DNA of 7,954 bases, taken from the NCBI GenBank assembly GCA_902478425.1, contig CABSKV010000065.1:1-7954 (forward strand). The letters run 5' to 3'. The DNA comes from an uncultured Coriobacteriia bacterium. GTDB taxonomy: Bacteria > Actinomycetota > Coriobacteriia > Coriobacteriales > QAMH01. Of the stretch, positions 1-6,438 are shown one piece after another. The translations under genes were made by a program, and so were the position numbers. Each line of letters begins with the position of its first letter. Within the stretch, counting starts at the first letter, position 1. The notes below the pieces were generated by a model. It was given only the letters and a program-made list of their open reading frames with translations. It ran no database searches and had not been told where the DNA came from.

Positions 1-336
1 ATCTTCTTCCGCGCCATCATGTGCAACTTCCTCGTCTGCCTGGCGGTGTGGATGGGCTTTGCCGGGCGCACGGTCATCGACAAGATCTTCACGACGATCT
101 TTCCCGTCATGGCATTCGTCGCCATGGGCTTCGAGCACTGCGTGGCGAACATGTTCCTGCTGCCCATGGGCGTCATCGCGGCCGCATGTGGCTTTGGCAC
201 GGAGGCGCAGATGGCGTTGTGCACCTGGGGTGGTGCCTTCTACAACATCGGCCTTGCCACGCTGGGCAACATCGTGGGCGGGTGTGTCTTCGTCGGCTTC
301 GTCTACTGGTTCGGCTACCGCAAGAAGCAGGCGTAA
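1..336 (+). CDS. Formate/nitrite transporter (FNT family), C-terminal part
   Basis: This is the last 111 residues of a membrane channel that moves small monovalent anions such as formate or nitrite across the inner membrane. The reading frame is open from base 1 and ends at TAA 334-336, so the start and roughly 60% of a usual ~270-residue FNT protein lie outside the window. The family signature CNFLVCLAVW is at local residues 8-17. The motif GFEHCVANM (43-51) carries the conserved pore histidine (H46) and Asn50. Hydrophobic segments lie at about 4-20, 28-50, 53-64 and 80-101, followed by a short basic tail (YRKKQA). The stretch GRTVIDKIF and FLLPMG resembles FocA more than NirC as I remember them, yet the neighbouring nar genes would fit nitrite. 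Substrate is therefore left open. It converges on narJ with a 9-bp gap. Confidence 0.93.
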   Translation: MFFRAIMCNFLVCLAVWMGFAGRTVIDKIFTTIFPVMAFVAMGFEHCVANMFLLPMGVIAAACGFGTEAQMALCTWGGAFYNIGLATLGNIVGGCVFVGFVYWFGYRKKQA

Positions 337-345
337 CGCGTCAAT

Positions 346-984
346 CTAGAACATGGAAGAAGACGGCTGGGACGAAACCGGGTCGACGGAGCCGCCGAAG
401 GTGACGGGGGCCTCGTAGTATTCCGCGTCGAGTGTCGGGATCATCTCGTCGGGCGTGCGCTCCGAGACGACTTCGCGCTCGGCACCTGCGAAGTCCAGAA
501 GCGCTGCGGTCACCGCCTCCCAAGGGCTTGCATCGAGCTGGAGCTCGTGGTCGATCTTCTTGATGGGGCCGATGATGCTCTCGAGCCAGAGCTGGGCACC
601 CTCGCGCTTGAGGCCCGCGAGGAACTCGAGGAACACCGGCAGGTGGTCGGGTAGCTCCGTGGTCGTCAACTCGAGTCCGTGCTCCTTGTAGAGCCTGTTC
701 AGCTCCACCATGACATGGCCCCTGTCACGCGAATCGCCCTGCGTGTGCTCGAAGAGGTTCAAGCTTCCGTGCTTTCCGATGTCGAAGGTCGAGACGTATG
801 CGGCCTGCAGAGACGACATATCCGTTTCGCGAATCCACTCGATGAGCCCTTTCAATTGCCCCTTCGAACTCGCGTCGAGCTCGGCGCTTTCCCGTAGCGT
901 AGATTCGATTTCCGGAAGGCTCTTCAGGAGCTCTTCGTCTGGATAGAGCAGCAGGCAGGCGAGGGCTTTCAGTTCCCAGATCAT
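346..984 (-). CDS. narJ: Nitrate reductase molybdenum cofactor assembly chaperone NarJ
   Basis: NarJ is a cytoplasmic, dedicated chaperone of the TorD/DmsD superfamily. It binds apo-NarG and is needed for insertion of the Mo-bisPGD cofactor and Fe-S centre before NarGH docks on NarI. It is not part of the final enzyme. The 212-residue product shows the family blocks in order: LLLYPDEEL (11-19), AYVSTFDIG (62-70), SLNLFEHTQGDSRDRG (74-89) and ELPDHLPVFLEFL (110-122), then a tail with EAPVTFGG (191-198) and a Ser-rich end. It is slightly shorter than E. coli NarJ (about 236). The ATG at 984 is preceded on the minus strand by AAGGGAA (989-995), which supports the start; the stop is TAG. It sits on the opposite strand, divergent from narK and upstream of narGH, instead of between narH and narI. 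A second narJ beyond the contig end cannot be excluded. Confidence 0.95.
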   Translation of the reverse strand: MIWELKALACLLLYPDEELLKSLPEIESTLRESAELDASSKGQLKGLIEWIRETDMSSLQAAYVSTFDIGKHGSLNLFEHTQGDSRDRGHVMVELNRLYKEHGLELTTTELPDHLPVFLEFLAGLKREGAQLWLESIIGPIKKIDHELQLDASPWEAVTAALLDFAGAEREVVSERTPDEMIPTLDAEYYEAPVTFGGSVDPVSSQPSSSMF

Positions 985-1044
985 CTCGTTCCCTTCGGAT
1001 TGGCCACGAGCGCATGCGTCCGCGCTGGCAATGACGTCCGGTCC

Positions 1045-1050
1045 ATTATA
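1045..1050 (-). promoter_or_regulatory. Candidate -10 element for narJ
   Basis: The minus strand reads TATAAT here, a perfect -10 consensus, about 60 bp upstream of the narJ start. No convincing -35 lies 16-18 bp further upstream, so it would need an activator or an extended -10 (a TG lies two bases before it instead of one). Separately, a perfect TTGACA occurs on the minus strand at 1111-1116, but the best -10 at the right distance from it matches only 3 of 6 bases. Which of the two serves narJ is unclear. Confidence 0.3.
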
Positions 1051-1134
1051 GGCAATATCGGGTCGCGGATAGCCTGGCGAAAAGAAATTCGCATCTTATA
1101 TGAAAGAAAATGTCAAGAAAATTTCCGCTAGACG

Positions 1135-1163
1135 TTCAAATTTATCCCGTATTGGGTTATAGT
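1135..1163 (+). promoter_or_regulatory. Candidate sigma70-type promoter for narK
   Basis: A -35 element TTCAAA (1135-1140, 4 of 6 consensus bases) is followed after exactly 17 bp by a -10 element TATAGT (1158-1163, 5 of 6). Transcription would start near 1170, leaving a leader of about 59 nt before the narK ATG at 1229. A-tracts just upstream (1107-1110, 1118-1124) could act as an UP-like element. The spacer holds a partly symmetric element, CCC-N5-GGG (1146-1156), which might be an operator. Found by eye only. Confidence 0.5.
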
Positions 1164-1214
1164 CTCTTTCTAGAATAATAGAATACTTCGTATGAATGTG
1201 TCGTCATAGGGGAT

Positions 1215-1226
1215 GGAGGCGGAGAG
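1215..1226 (+). promoter_or_regulatory. Ribosome binding site of narK
   Basis: GGAGG at 1215-1219 and GGAGAG at 1221-1226 lie 9 and 2 bases before the ATG at 1229. This decides the start. An in-frame ATG at 1196 would translate the ribosome binding site itself into an Arg-rich leader (MCRHRGWRRRA) unlike any NarK N-terminus and has no ribosome binding site of its own. Confidence 0.75.
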
Positions 1227-1228
1227 CT

Positions 1229-2521
1229 ATGAAGGCTGACATCAAGGAATGGGATCCTGAAGACCCAAAAAAGTGGGACAAACGCCTGGCCTGGACCACC
1301 GTTTGGATATCCACCTTCTCTCTGACCTTTGGATTCTGCGCATGGTATCTGGTGCCGTCGCTGGCACCGCATCTCAATGCCGTCGGATTCCATCTCGACT
1401 CGCACCAACTCTACTGGCTCGTGGCCATGGTCGGCCTCTCGGCAGGCACGCTGCGCATCGTCTGGACCTTCCTTCCACCCATAATGGGTACGCGCAAGCT
1501 GGTCTTCATGTCCACGGCCCTGCTGCTCATCCCGCTCGGATGCTGGATCTACGCGGTAACCAATCCGGGGCTTCCGTTCGAGGTGCTGATGCTGTTCTCC
1601 TTCCTCGCCGGCATCGGCGGCGGCACCTTCTCGGGTCTCATGGCTTCGACTAACTACTACTTCCCCAAATCGAAGCGTGGCTTTGCGCTCGGCGTCCAGG
1701 GCGGCCTGTCCGACTTCGGCACCTCGCTCGTCCAGTTCGTCACGCCGATCGTCATCACGTTCTCCGTATTCGGCATCCTGGGCTCCCCGCAGCATGCGGT
1801 CGTGGATGGCCACGTGAAGGACGTGTGGCTCCAGAACGCCGGATGGGTGTGGGTCCCGCTTGTCGTGATCCTCGCCATCCTCGCCATCGTCATGCTCCGC
1901 TCGGTTCCCGTCACGTCGAACTTCAAGACGCAGCTCTCCATCTTCAAGAGCAAGCACACCTGGTTCATGACGCTGTTCTACTACGGCACCTTCGCCACCT
2001 TCGCGGGCCTGGGCGCTCACTTCGCGCTGATGGGCGATAACATGTTCGCGCATATCGAGGGCGCGCCCTCGGCGATAGCCTTCGCATGGGTCGGCCCTGC
2101 CATCGGCGCGCTGTCCCGTGTCGCTGCCGGCAAGGTGTCCGACAAGATCCGCGGTGGCCGCGTGACCACCATCATGGCCGCTGCCATCATCGTCGGCCTC
2201 GTCTTCCTGATCATCTACAAGCCCGACTCCGTCATGGGCTGTTGGATCTGGATGATAGCCATGTTCTGGGTGTTCTTCTGGACAGGTTGCGGCAACGCAT
2301 CGACCACGCAGCAGATGGCGGTGCTCTTCCCGCCGGTCCAAGGCGGTGCCGTCGTCGGATGGACCTCGGCTATCGGCGCCTACGGTCCGTTCACCATCGG
2401 CATCTTGCTGGCATCGACGAACGCCGAGGTCATGTTCATTGTGACCGTCATCGTGTTCGTGGCCATCCTGGTGATCAACATCGCCTTCTACGACAGGAAG
2501 AACGCTCCGAATCGTTGTTAG
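1229..2521 (+). CDS. narK: NarK-type nitrate/nitrite transporter (major facilitator superfamily)
   Basis: This 430-residue inner-membrane protein of about 12 helices should carry nitrate in, by nitrate/nitrite exchange or proton symport. The N-terminus has the family block WDPEDPKKW (8-16). Equivalents of the E. coli NarK substrate residues are visible: Arg76 (for Arg89), Phe134 (Phe147), Tyr251 (Tyr263), Phe255 (Phe267) and Arg297 (Arg305, in GALSRVAAGKVSDK). The first nitrate signature reads GVQGGLSDFG (155-164) where E. coli has GLNGGLGNMG, so the nitrate-contact Asn175 is Asp162 here. The second signature, GWTSAIGAYGPFTIG (377-391), is largely kept. It is shorter than E. coli NarK (463) mainly because a loop before the second signature is missing. 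It lies 100 bp upstream of narG on the same strand, divergent from narJ, so probably opens a narKGH unit. The nitrate role is likely; the exact transport mode is not known. Confidence 0.93.
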   Translation: MKADIKEWDPEDPKKWDKRLAWTTVWISTFSLTFGFCAWYLVPSLAPHLNAVGFHLDSHQLYWLVAMVGLSAGTLRIVWTFLPPIMGTRKLVFMSTALLLIPLGCWIYAVTNPGLPFEVLMLFSFLAGIGGGTFSGLMASTNYYFPKSKRGFALGVQGGLSDFGTSLVQFVTPIVITFSVFGILGSPQHAVVDGHVKDVWLQNAGWVWVPLVVILAILAIVMLRSVPVTSNFKTQLSIFKSKHTWFMTLFYYGTFATFAGLGAHFALMGDNMFAHIEGAPSAIAFAWVGPAIGALSRVAAGKVSDKIRGGRVTTIMAAAIIVGLVFLIIYKPDSVMGCWIWMIAMFWVFFWTGCGNASTTQQMAVLFPPVQGGAVVGWTSAIGAYGPFTIGILLASTNAEVMFIVTVIVFVAILVINIAFYDRKNAPNRC

Positions 2522-2534
2522 GAAGCGTGTTTTA

Positions 2535-2570
2535 GAGCCCGGCGTCTTCGTAACGTCGGAGGGTGGGCTC
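2535..2570 (+). repeat. Imperfect inverted repeat in the narK-narG spacer
   Basis: An inner stem pairs CCGGCGT (2539-2545) with ACGTCGG (2553-2559), seven pairs including one G-U, around a 7-nt loop. GAGC (2535-2538) can pair with GCTC (2567-2570) beyond a 7-nt bulge. Alternatively GAGCCC and GGGCTC pair as six outer pairs. No run of T follows, so it is not a classical intrinsic terminator. It may be an mRNA processing or stability element, or chance. No promoter-like sequence is evident in the rest of the 100-bp spacer. Confidence 0.35.
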
Positions 2571-2621
2571 ATCGTGTCCGAACAGTTCTGCCATGCGCAG
2601 TCATGATGGTTAGGGGTTCAC

Positions 2622-5600
2622 ATGTCGAAGTTCTCAGAAGGTTCGCTGTTCTTCAAGAAGCGCGTCGGAAGCTACGCCGATGGATGGGGCGAGGTAACCG
2701 ACGAGAACCGCAATTGGGAAGATGCATATCGCGATCGCTGGGCGCATGACAAGGTCGTGCGGTCCACCCACGGCGTCAACTGCACGGGGTCGTGTAGCTG
2801 GAAGATCTTCGTGAAGGATGGCATCGTCACGTGGGAGACCCAGCAGACGGACTATCCGCGCACGCCGTGCGGCGTCCCCAATCACGAGCCCCGCGGCTGC
2901 CCCCGTGGCGCGAGCTACTCGTGGTATCTCTACAGCGCGGCACGCGTCAAACATCCCCTGATCCGCGCCCAGCTCCGTGACGCATGGCGCAGGGAGCGCG
3001 TCCACAACGAGCCGCTGGAAGCCTGGCGGCGCATCGTCGAGGACCCAGAGACCCGCGACAGCTACGTGAAGGTTCGCGGGTTGGGCGATCTCGTGCGCAC
3101 GACGTGGGACGAGGCGACGGAGATCATCGCCGCCGCCAACCTCTACACGATCGAGAAGTACGGCCCCGACCGCATCGCGGGTTTCTCCCCGATCCCCGGC
3201 TATTCCATGGTGTCCTATGGCGCGGGCGTTCGCTATCTCTCCCTGATAGGCGGCGCGCCCCTTTCGTTCTACGACTGGTATTGCGACCTTCCGCCGTCGT
3301 CTCCCCAGACCTTCGGCGAGCAGACCGACGTGCCCGAGTCCGAGGCTTGGTACTACTCCAACTACATCATCTGCTGGGGCACGAACATCTCGATGACGCG
3401 CACCCCCGACGCCCACTTCATGATCGAGGCGCGCTACAACGGCACGAAGCTCGTCAACGTCTGCCCCGATTACTGCGAGAGCACGAAGGACGCCGACTGG
3501 TGGGTGCATCCCAAGCAGGGCACGGATGCCGCCCTGGCCCTCGCGATGAACTTCGTCATATTCAAGGAGTTCCACCTCGACAATCCCGATCCCTACTTCA
3601 CCGACTACGTGAGAAGGTTCACCGACCTCCCCATTCTGGTGCGCCTGGACGAGCGCGAGGGCAAGGATGCCTACGTCGCGGGGCGCACGCTGCGCGCGAG
3701 CGACCTTGCGCAGTATGCCAGCGCTGGCAATGGCGAGTGGAAGACGGTCGTGTGGGATGACACGAGCGATGCGCCCGCCGTTCCCCGTGGCTCCATCGGA
3801 TACCGATGGGAGCAGGAGAAAAACGGCGACGAGGGCAAATGGAACACCCTCGAGGTCGATGGCGAGACCGGTAAGGACATCCATCCGCGCCTGAGCCTCA
3901 TCGACTCCTCGGACGACGTGGTCACCTTGAACGTTCCGTACTTCGGCGACGAGAGCATCCCGCTGTTCCAGGGCAACGATGACGACGGCCCGGTGCTGCA
4001 ACGTGCCGTGCCGGTCAAGAGGATCAAGACGACCGACGGTGAAGTTCTCGTCGCGACGGTCTTCGACCTCTTCGGCGCGTTTCTCGGCATCGACCGCGGC
4101 ATAGGCGGCCAGGTGGCGGCAAACGAGCGGGACAACGTCCCCTTCACGCCGCGCTGGCAGGAAGACATCACCGGCGTGCGCGCCGATGACGTGATACGCC
4201 TGGCACGCGAGTTCGCGACGGCTGCCTCCAACACCAAGGGCAGGGCCTGCGTGCTCATGGGTGCCGGCCTCAACCAGTGGTACCAGACCGATAACGCCTA
4301 TCGCGGCATCATGAACATCCTCATGCTCTGCGGAACGGTGGGCGTCACCGGAGGTGGCTGGTGCCATTACGTCGGCCAGGAGAAGATTCGCCCCGAGGCC
4401 GGATGGGCCGAGTTCTCGTTCGCGCAGGACTGGGTTCCCGCCTCGCGTCAGATGAACGCGACGAGCTTCTTCTACGAGCATACGGACCAGTGGCGCTACG
4501 AGCGCATGCCCCTGTCGTACATGAGATCCCCGCTGGCAGACGCCAACCGCTACAGCGGCACCTACATCGACTGCAACCTCCAGAGCGCGAAGATGGGCTG
4601 GCTGCCGACGGTTCCGCAGCTCGACACCAACCCTACCGGCATTGCCAGTGCGGCCAAGAAGCAGGGCATGGAGACCGAGGAGTACCTGGTCGATGCCCTC
4701 AAGAGCGGCAAGGTCCACTTCAGCCTCGAGGATCTCGACGAGCCGTTCAACTGGCCGCGCAACCTCTTCGTCTGGCGTTCGAACATCCTGGGATCGTCGG
4801 GCAAGGGCCAGGAGTACTTCCTCAAGCACCTCATGGGCGCGCAAGACGGCATCGTCGGCGAGGAGCTGTCGGCAGACGAGGAAGACCTCAAGCCCGAGCT
4901 CGTCAAATGGCGAAAGGCGCCCATCGGCAAGCTCGACCTTCTGGTCAACCTGGATTTCCGCATCTCGACCACGGGCCTCTACGCAGACATCGTGCTTCCG
5001 GCGGCGACGTTCTACGAGAAGAACGACATCAACACGACGGATATGCACAGCTTCATCCACCCCTTCGTGAAGGCCGTCTCGTGTCCCTGGGAGGCCAAGA
5101 GCGATTGGGAGATCTTCGAGCTTTTGTCCAAGCGCATCTCGCAGATGGGCGGTGCCTATCCCGAGCGCTTCTCCGCGGTGAAAGACGTCCTGCTCATGCC
5201 GCTCGGCCATGACACGGCCTCGGAGCTCGGGCAGCCGCTCGACGTGAAGCGCTGGTACGAGGGCGAATGCGACCTCATACCGGGCAAGACCGCCCCGCAC
5301 ATCGTCGAGATCGAGCGTAACTACGGCAACATCCACGACATGTACTGCTCGATCGGCCCGAGGCTCTCGGAGCATGGCGGCGGCAATCGCGGTATCAAGT
5401 GGGACCTCTCCCAGGAGATCGACGAGCTCGCCGACATGAACGGCACAGTCGCCGATGGTGTCGCCGAGGGTCGTCCGAAGATGGATTCCGACATCGCGGC
5501 TGCCAACATGATCATGCGCGTCTCGCCAGAGACCAACGGCAGCCTCGCCTACCACAGCTGGGACTTCGTCGAGAAGCAAAGCGGCGTTCCCTGCAAGCAG

Positions 5601-6410
5601 CTCTCCGAGGAGCATCGCGGCGACAAGCTCACCTTCTTCGACCTGCAAGTCCAATCGCGCAAGACCTTCACGGGTCCCGATTGGTCCGGCATCGAGAACG
5701 ACGAGATTCCCTACGTCGCGTTCTGGCAAAACGTCAACCTCAACCTGCCGTGGCGCACGCTCACCGGCAGGCAGCACTTCTACCAGGACCACGAGTGGAT
5801 GCGCGCCTTTGGCCAGGAGTTTCCGCAGTACCGCCCGCCCGCAGACCAGCGAGCGCTTGCCGGCTACCAGCATGCGGCCGATAGCGGTCACCCGACCATC
5901 ATGCTCAACTTCACGACGATTCACCAAAAGTGGGCCATCCACTCGACGTATTACGACAACGAGCGCATGTTGTCCCTCTCGCGAGGCGGCCCCACCATCT
6001 GGCTCAACGACAAGGATGCGAAAGCGGCCGATATCGAGGATAACGACTGGGTCGAGTTCTGGAATGCCAATGGCGCGATGGTGGCCCGAGCCATTCTGAC
6101 CTCGCGCATGCCCCAGGGCCTCTCGATCCTCCAGCACGCGACCGAGAAGATCGTGAATACGCCTGCTTCGAAGGTCACGGGCATCCGAGGTGGCGACCAT
6201 AACTCGCCGACGCGCGTCGTGATCAACCCGACGCACATGATCGGCGGCTATGCGCAGCTCTCGTTCCACTTGAACTACTACGGGACCATCTGCCCGAATC
6301 GCGATGACTTCATCTGGCTTCACAAGGTCGATTCCGTCGATTGGCTCGACGAAGAGGCCCGCAGCGAAGCCGATGTATTGACCAAGCGCATCGTCGAGAA
6401 AGACTGTTAG
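2622..6410 (+). CDS. narG: Respiratory nitrate reductase, alpha (catalytic) subunit NarG
   Basis: NarG reduces nitrate to nitrite at a Mo-bis(molybdopterin guanine dinucleotide) centre on the cytoplasmic side of the membrane, receiving electrons from NarH. The 1262-residue product is full length (E. coli NarG 1247) and collinear with it. The FS0 [4Fe-4S] ligands are His50, Cys54, Cys58 (HGVNCTGSC) and Cys93 (EPRGCPRG). The molybdenum ligand is Asp222 in YDWYCDLPPSSPQT (217-230), matching Asp222 of E. coli. The molybdopterin dinucleotide-binding C-terminal domain is roughly 1100-1220, including RGGPTIWL and PTHMIGGYA. There is no twin-arginine signal peptide, as expected for the cytoplasm-facing type. 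The start ATG has AGGGG (2612-2616) five bases upstream. Extra cysteines relative to E. coli occur at 83, 251, 281 and 285. narH follows after 28 bp. Apart from Ser5 (TCA), the gene has no TCA, TTA or CTA codon. Confidence 0.98.
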   Translation: MSKFSEGSLFFKKRVGSYADGWGEVTDENRNWEDAYRDRWAHDKVVRSTHGVNCTGSCSWKIFVKDGIVTWETQQTDYPRTPCGVPNHEPRGCPRGASYSWYLYSAARVKHPLIRAQLRDAWRRERVHNEPLEAWRRIVEDPETRDSYVKVRGLGDLVRTTWDEATEIIAAANLYTIEKYGPDRIAGFSPIPGYSMVSYGAGVRYLSLIGGAPLSFYDWYCDLPPSSPQTFGEQTDVPESEAWYYSNYIICWGTNISMTRTPDAHFMIEARYNGTKLVNVCPDYCESTKDADWWVHPKQGTDAALALAMNFVIFKEFHLDNPDPYFTDYVRRFTDLPILVRLDEREGKDAYVAGRTLRASDLAQYASAGNGEWKTVVWDDTSDAPAVPRGSIGYRWEQEKNGDEGKWNTLEVDGETGKDIHPRLSLIDSSDDVVTLNVPYFGDESIPLFQGNDDDGPVLQRAVPVKRIKTTDGEVLVATVFDLFGAFLGIDRGIGGQVAANERDNVPFTPRWQEDITGVRADDVIRLAREFATAASNTKGRACVLMGAGLNQWYQTDNAYRGIMNILMLCGTVGVTGGGWCHYVGQEKIRPEAGWAEFSFAQDWVPASRQMNATSFFYEHTDQWRYERMPLSYMRSPLADANRYSGTYIDCNLQSAKMGWLPTVPQLDTNPTGIASAAKKQGMETEEYLVDALKSGKVHFSLEDLDEPFNWPRNLFVWRSNILGSSGKGQEYFLKHLMGAQDGIVGEELSADEEDLKPELVKWRKAPIGKLDLLVNLDFRISTTGLYADIVLPAATFYEKNDINTTDMHSFIHPFVKAVSCPWEAKSDWEIFELLSKRISQMGGAYPERFSAVKDVLLMPLGHDTASELGQPLDVKRWYEGECDLIPGKTAPHIVEIERNYGNIHDMYCSIGPRLSEHGGGNRGIKWDLSQEIDELADMNGTVADGVAEGRPKMDSDIAAANMIMRVSPETNGSLAYHSWDFVEKQSGVPCKQLSEEHRGDKLTFFDLQVQSRKTFTGPDWSGIENDEIPYVAFWQNVNLNLPWRTLTGRQHFYQDHEWMRAFGQEFPQYRPPADQRALAGYQHAADSGHPTIMLNFTTIHQKWAIHSTYYDNERMLSLSRGGPTIWLNDKDAKAADIEDNDWVEFWNANGAMVARAILTSRMPQGLSILQHATEKIVNTPASKVTGIRGGDHNSPTRVVINPTHMIGGYAQLSFHLNYYGTICPNRDDFIWLHKVDSVDWLDEEARSEADVLTKRIVEKDC

Positions 6411-6438
6411 CCGACGATTCTGAGAGGGAGCCGATACC

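Larger units (their letters stand above)
985..1228. promoter_or_regulatory. Divergent narJ / narK regulatory region
   Basis: This 244-bp spacer between the divergent starts of narJ and narK is much richer in A/T than the flanking genes, most clearly at 1080-1195. It must hold the control elements for both directions. A-tracts recur at about 1085, 1107, 1118 and 1138, spaced close to multiples of a helical turn, so the DNA may be curved. I found no clear FNR-type TTGAT-N4-ATCAA palindrome and no riboswitch or RNA gene. Candidate promoters are listed separately. Confidence 0.7.

Noticed and set aside
1192..1209. Five-codon upstream frame (MNVSS) in the narK leader
   Set aside because: It has no ribosome binding site and no regulatory codon pattern; a frame this short is likely by chance.
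1196..1228. Longer NarK start at ATG 1196
   Set aside because: It would encode MCRHRGWRRRA from the ribosome binding site region; the ATG at 1229 has well-placed Shine-Dalgarno sequence and gives a normal NarK N-terminus.
2535..2570. Intrinsic terminator after narK
   Set aside because: The hairpin is not followed by a T-run, so it is listed only as an inverted repeat.
1157..2572. A 471-codon open frame on the minus strand opposite narK
   Set aside because: Same in-register shadow effect; a hydrophilic His/Asp/Glu/Arg-rich product complementary to hydrophobic membrane codons, with no family features.
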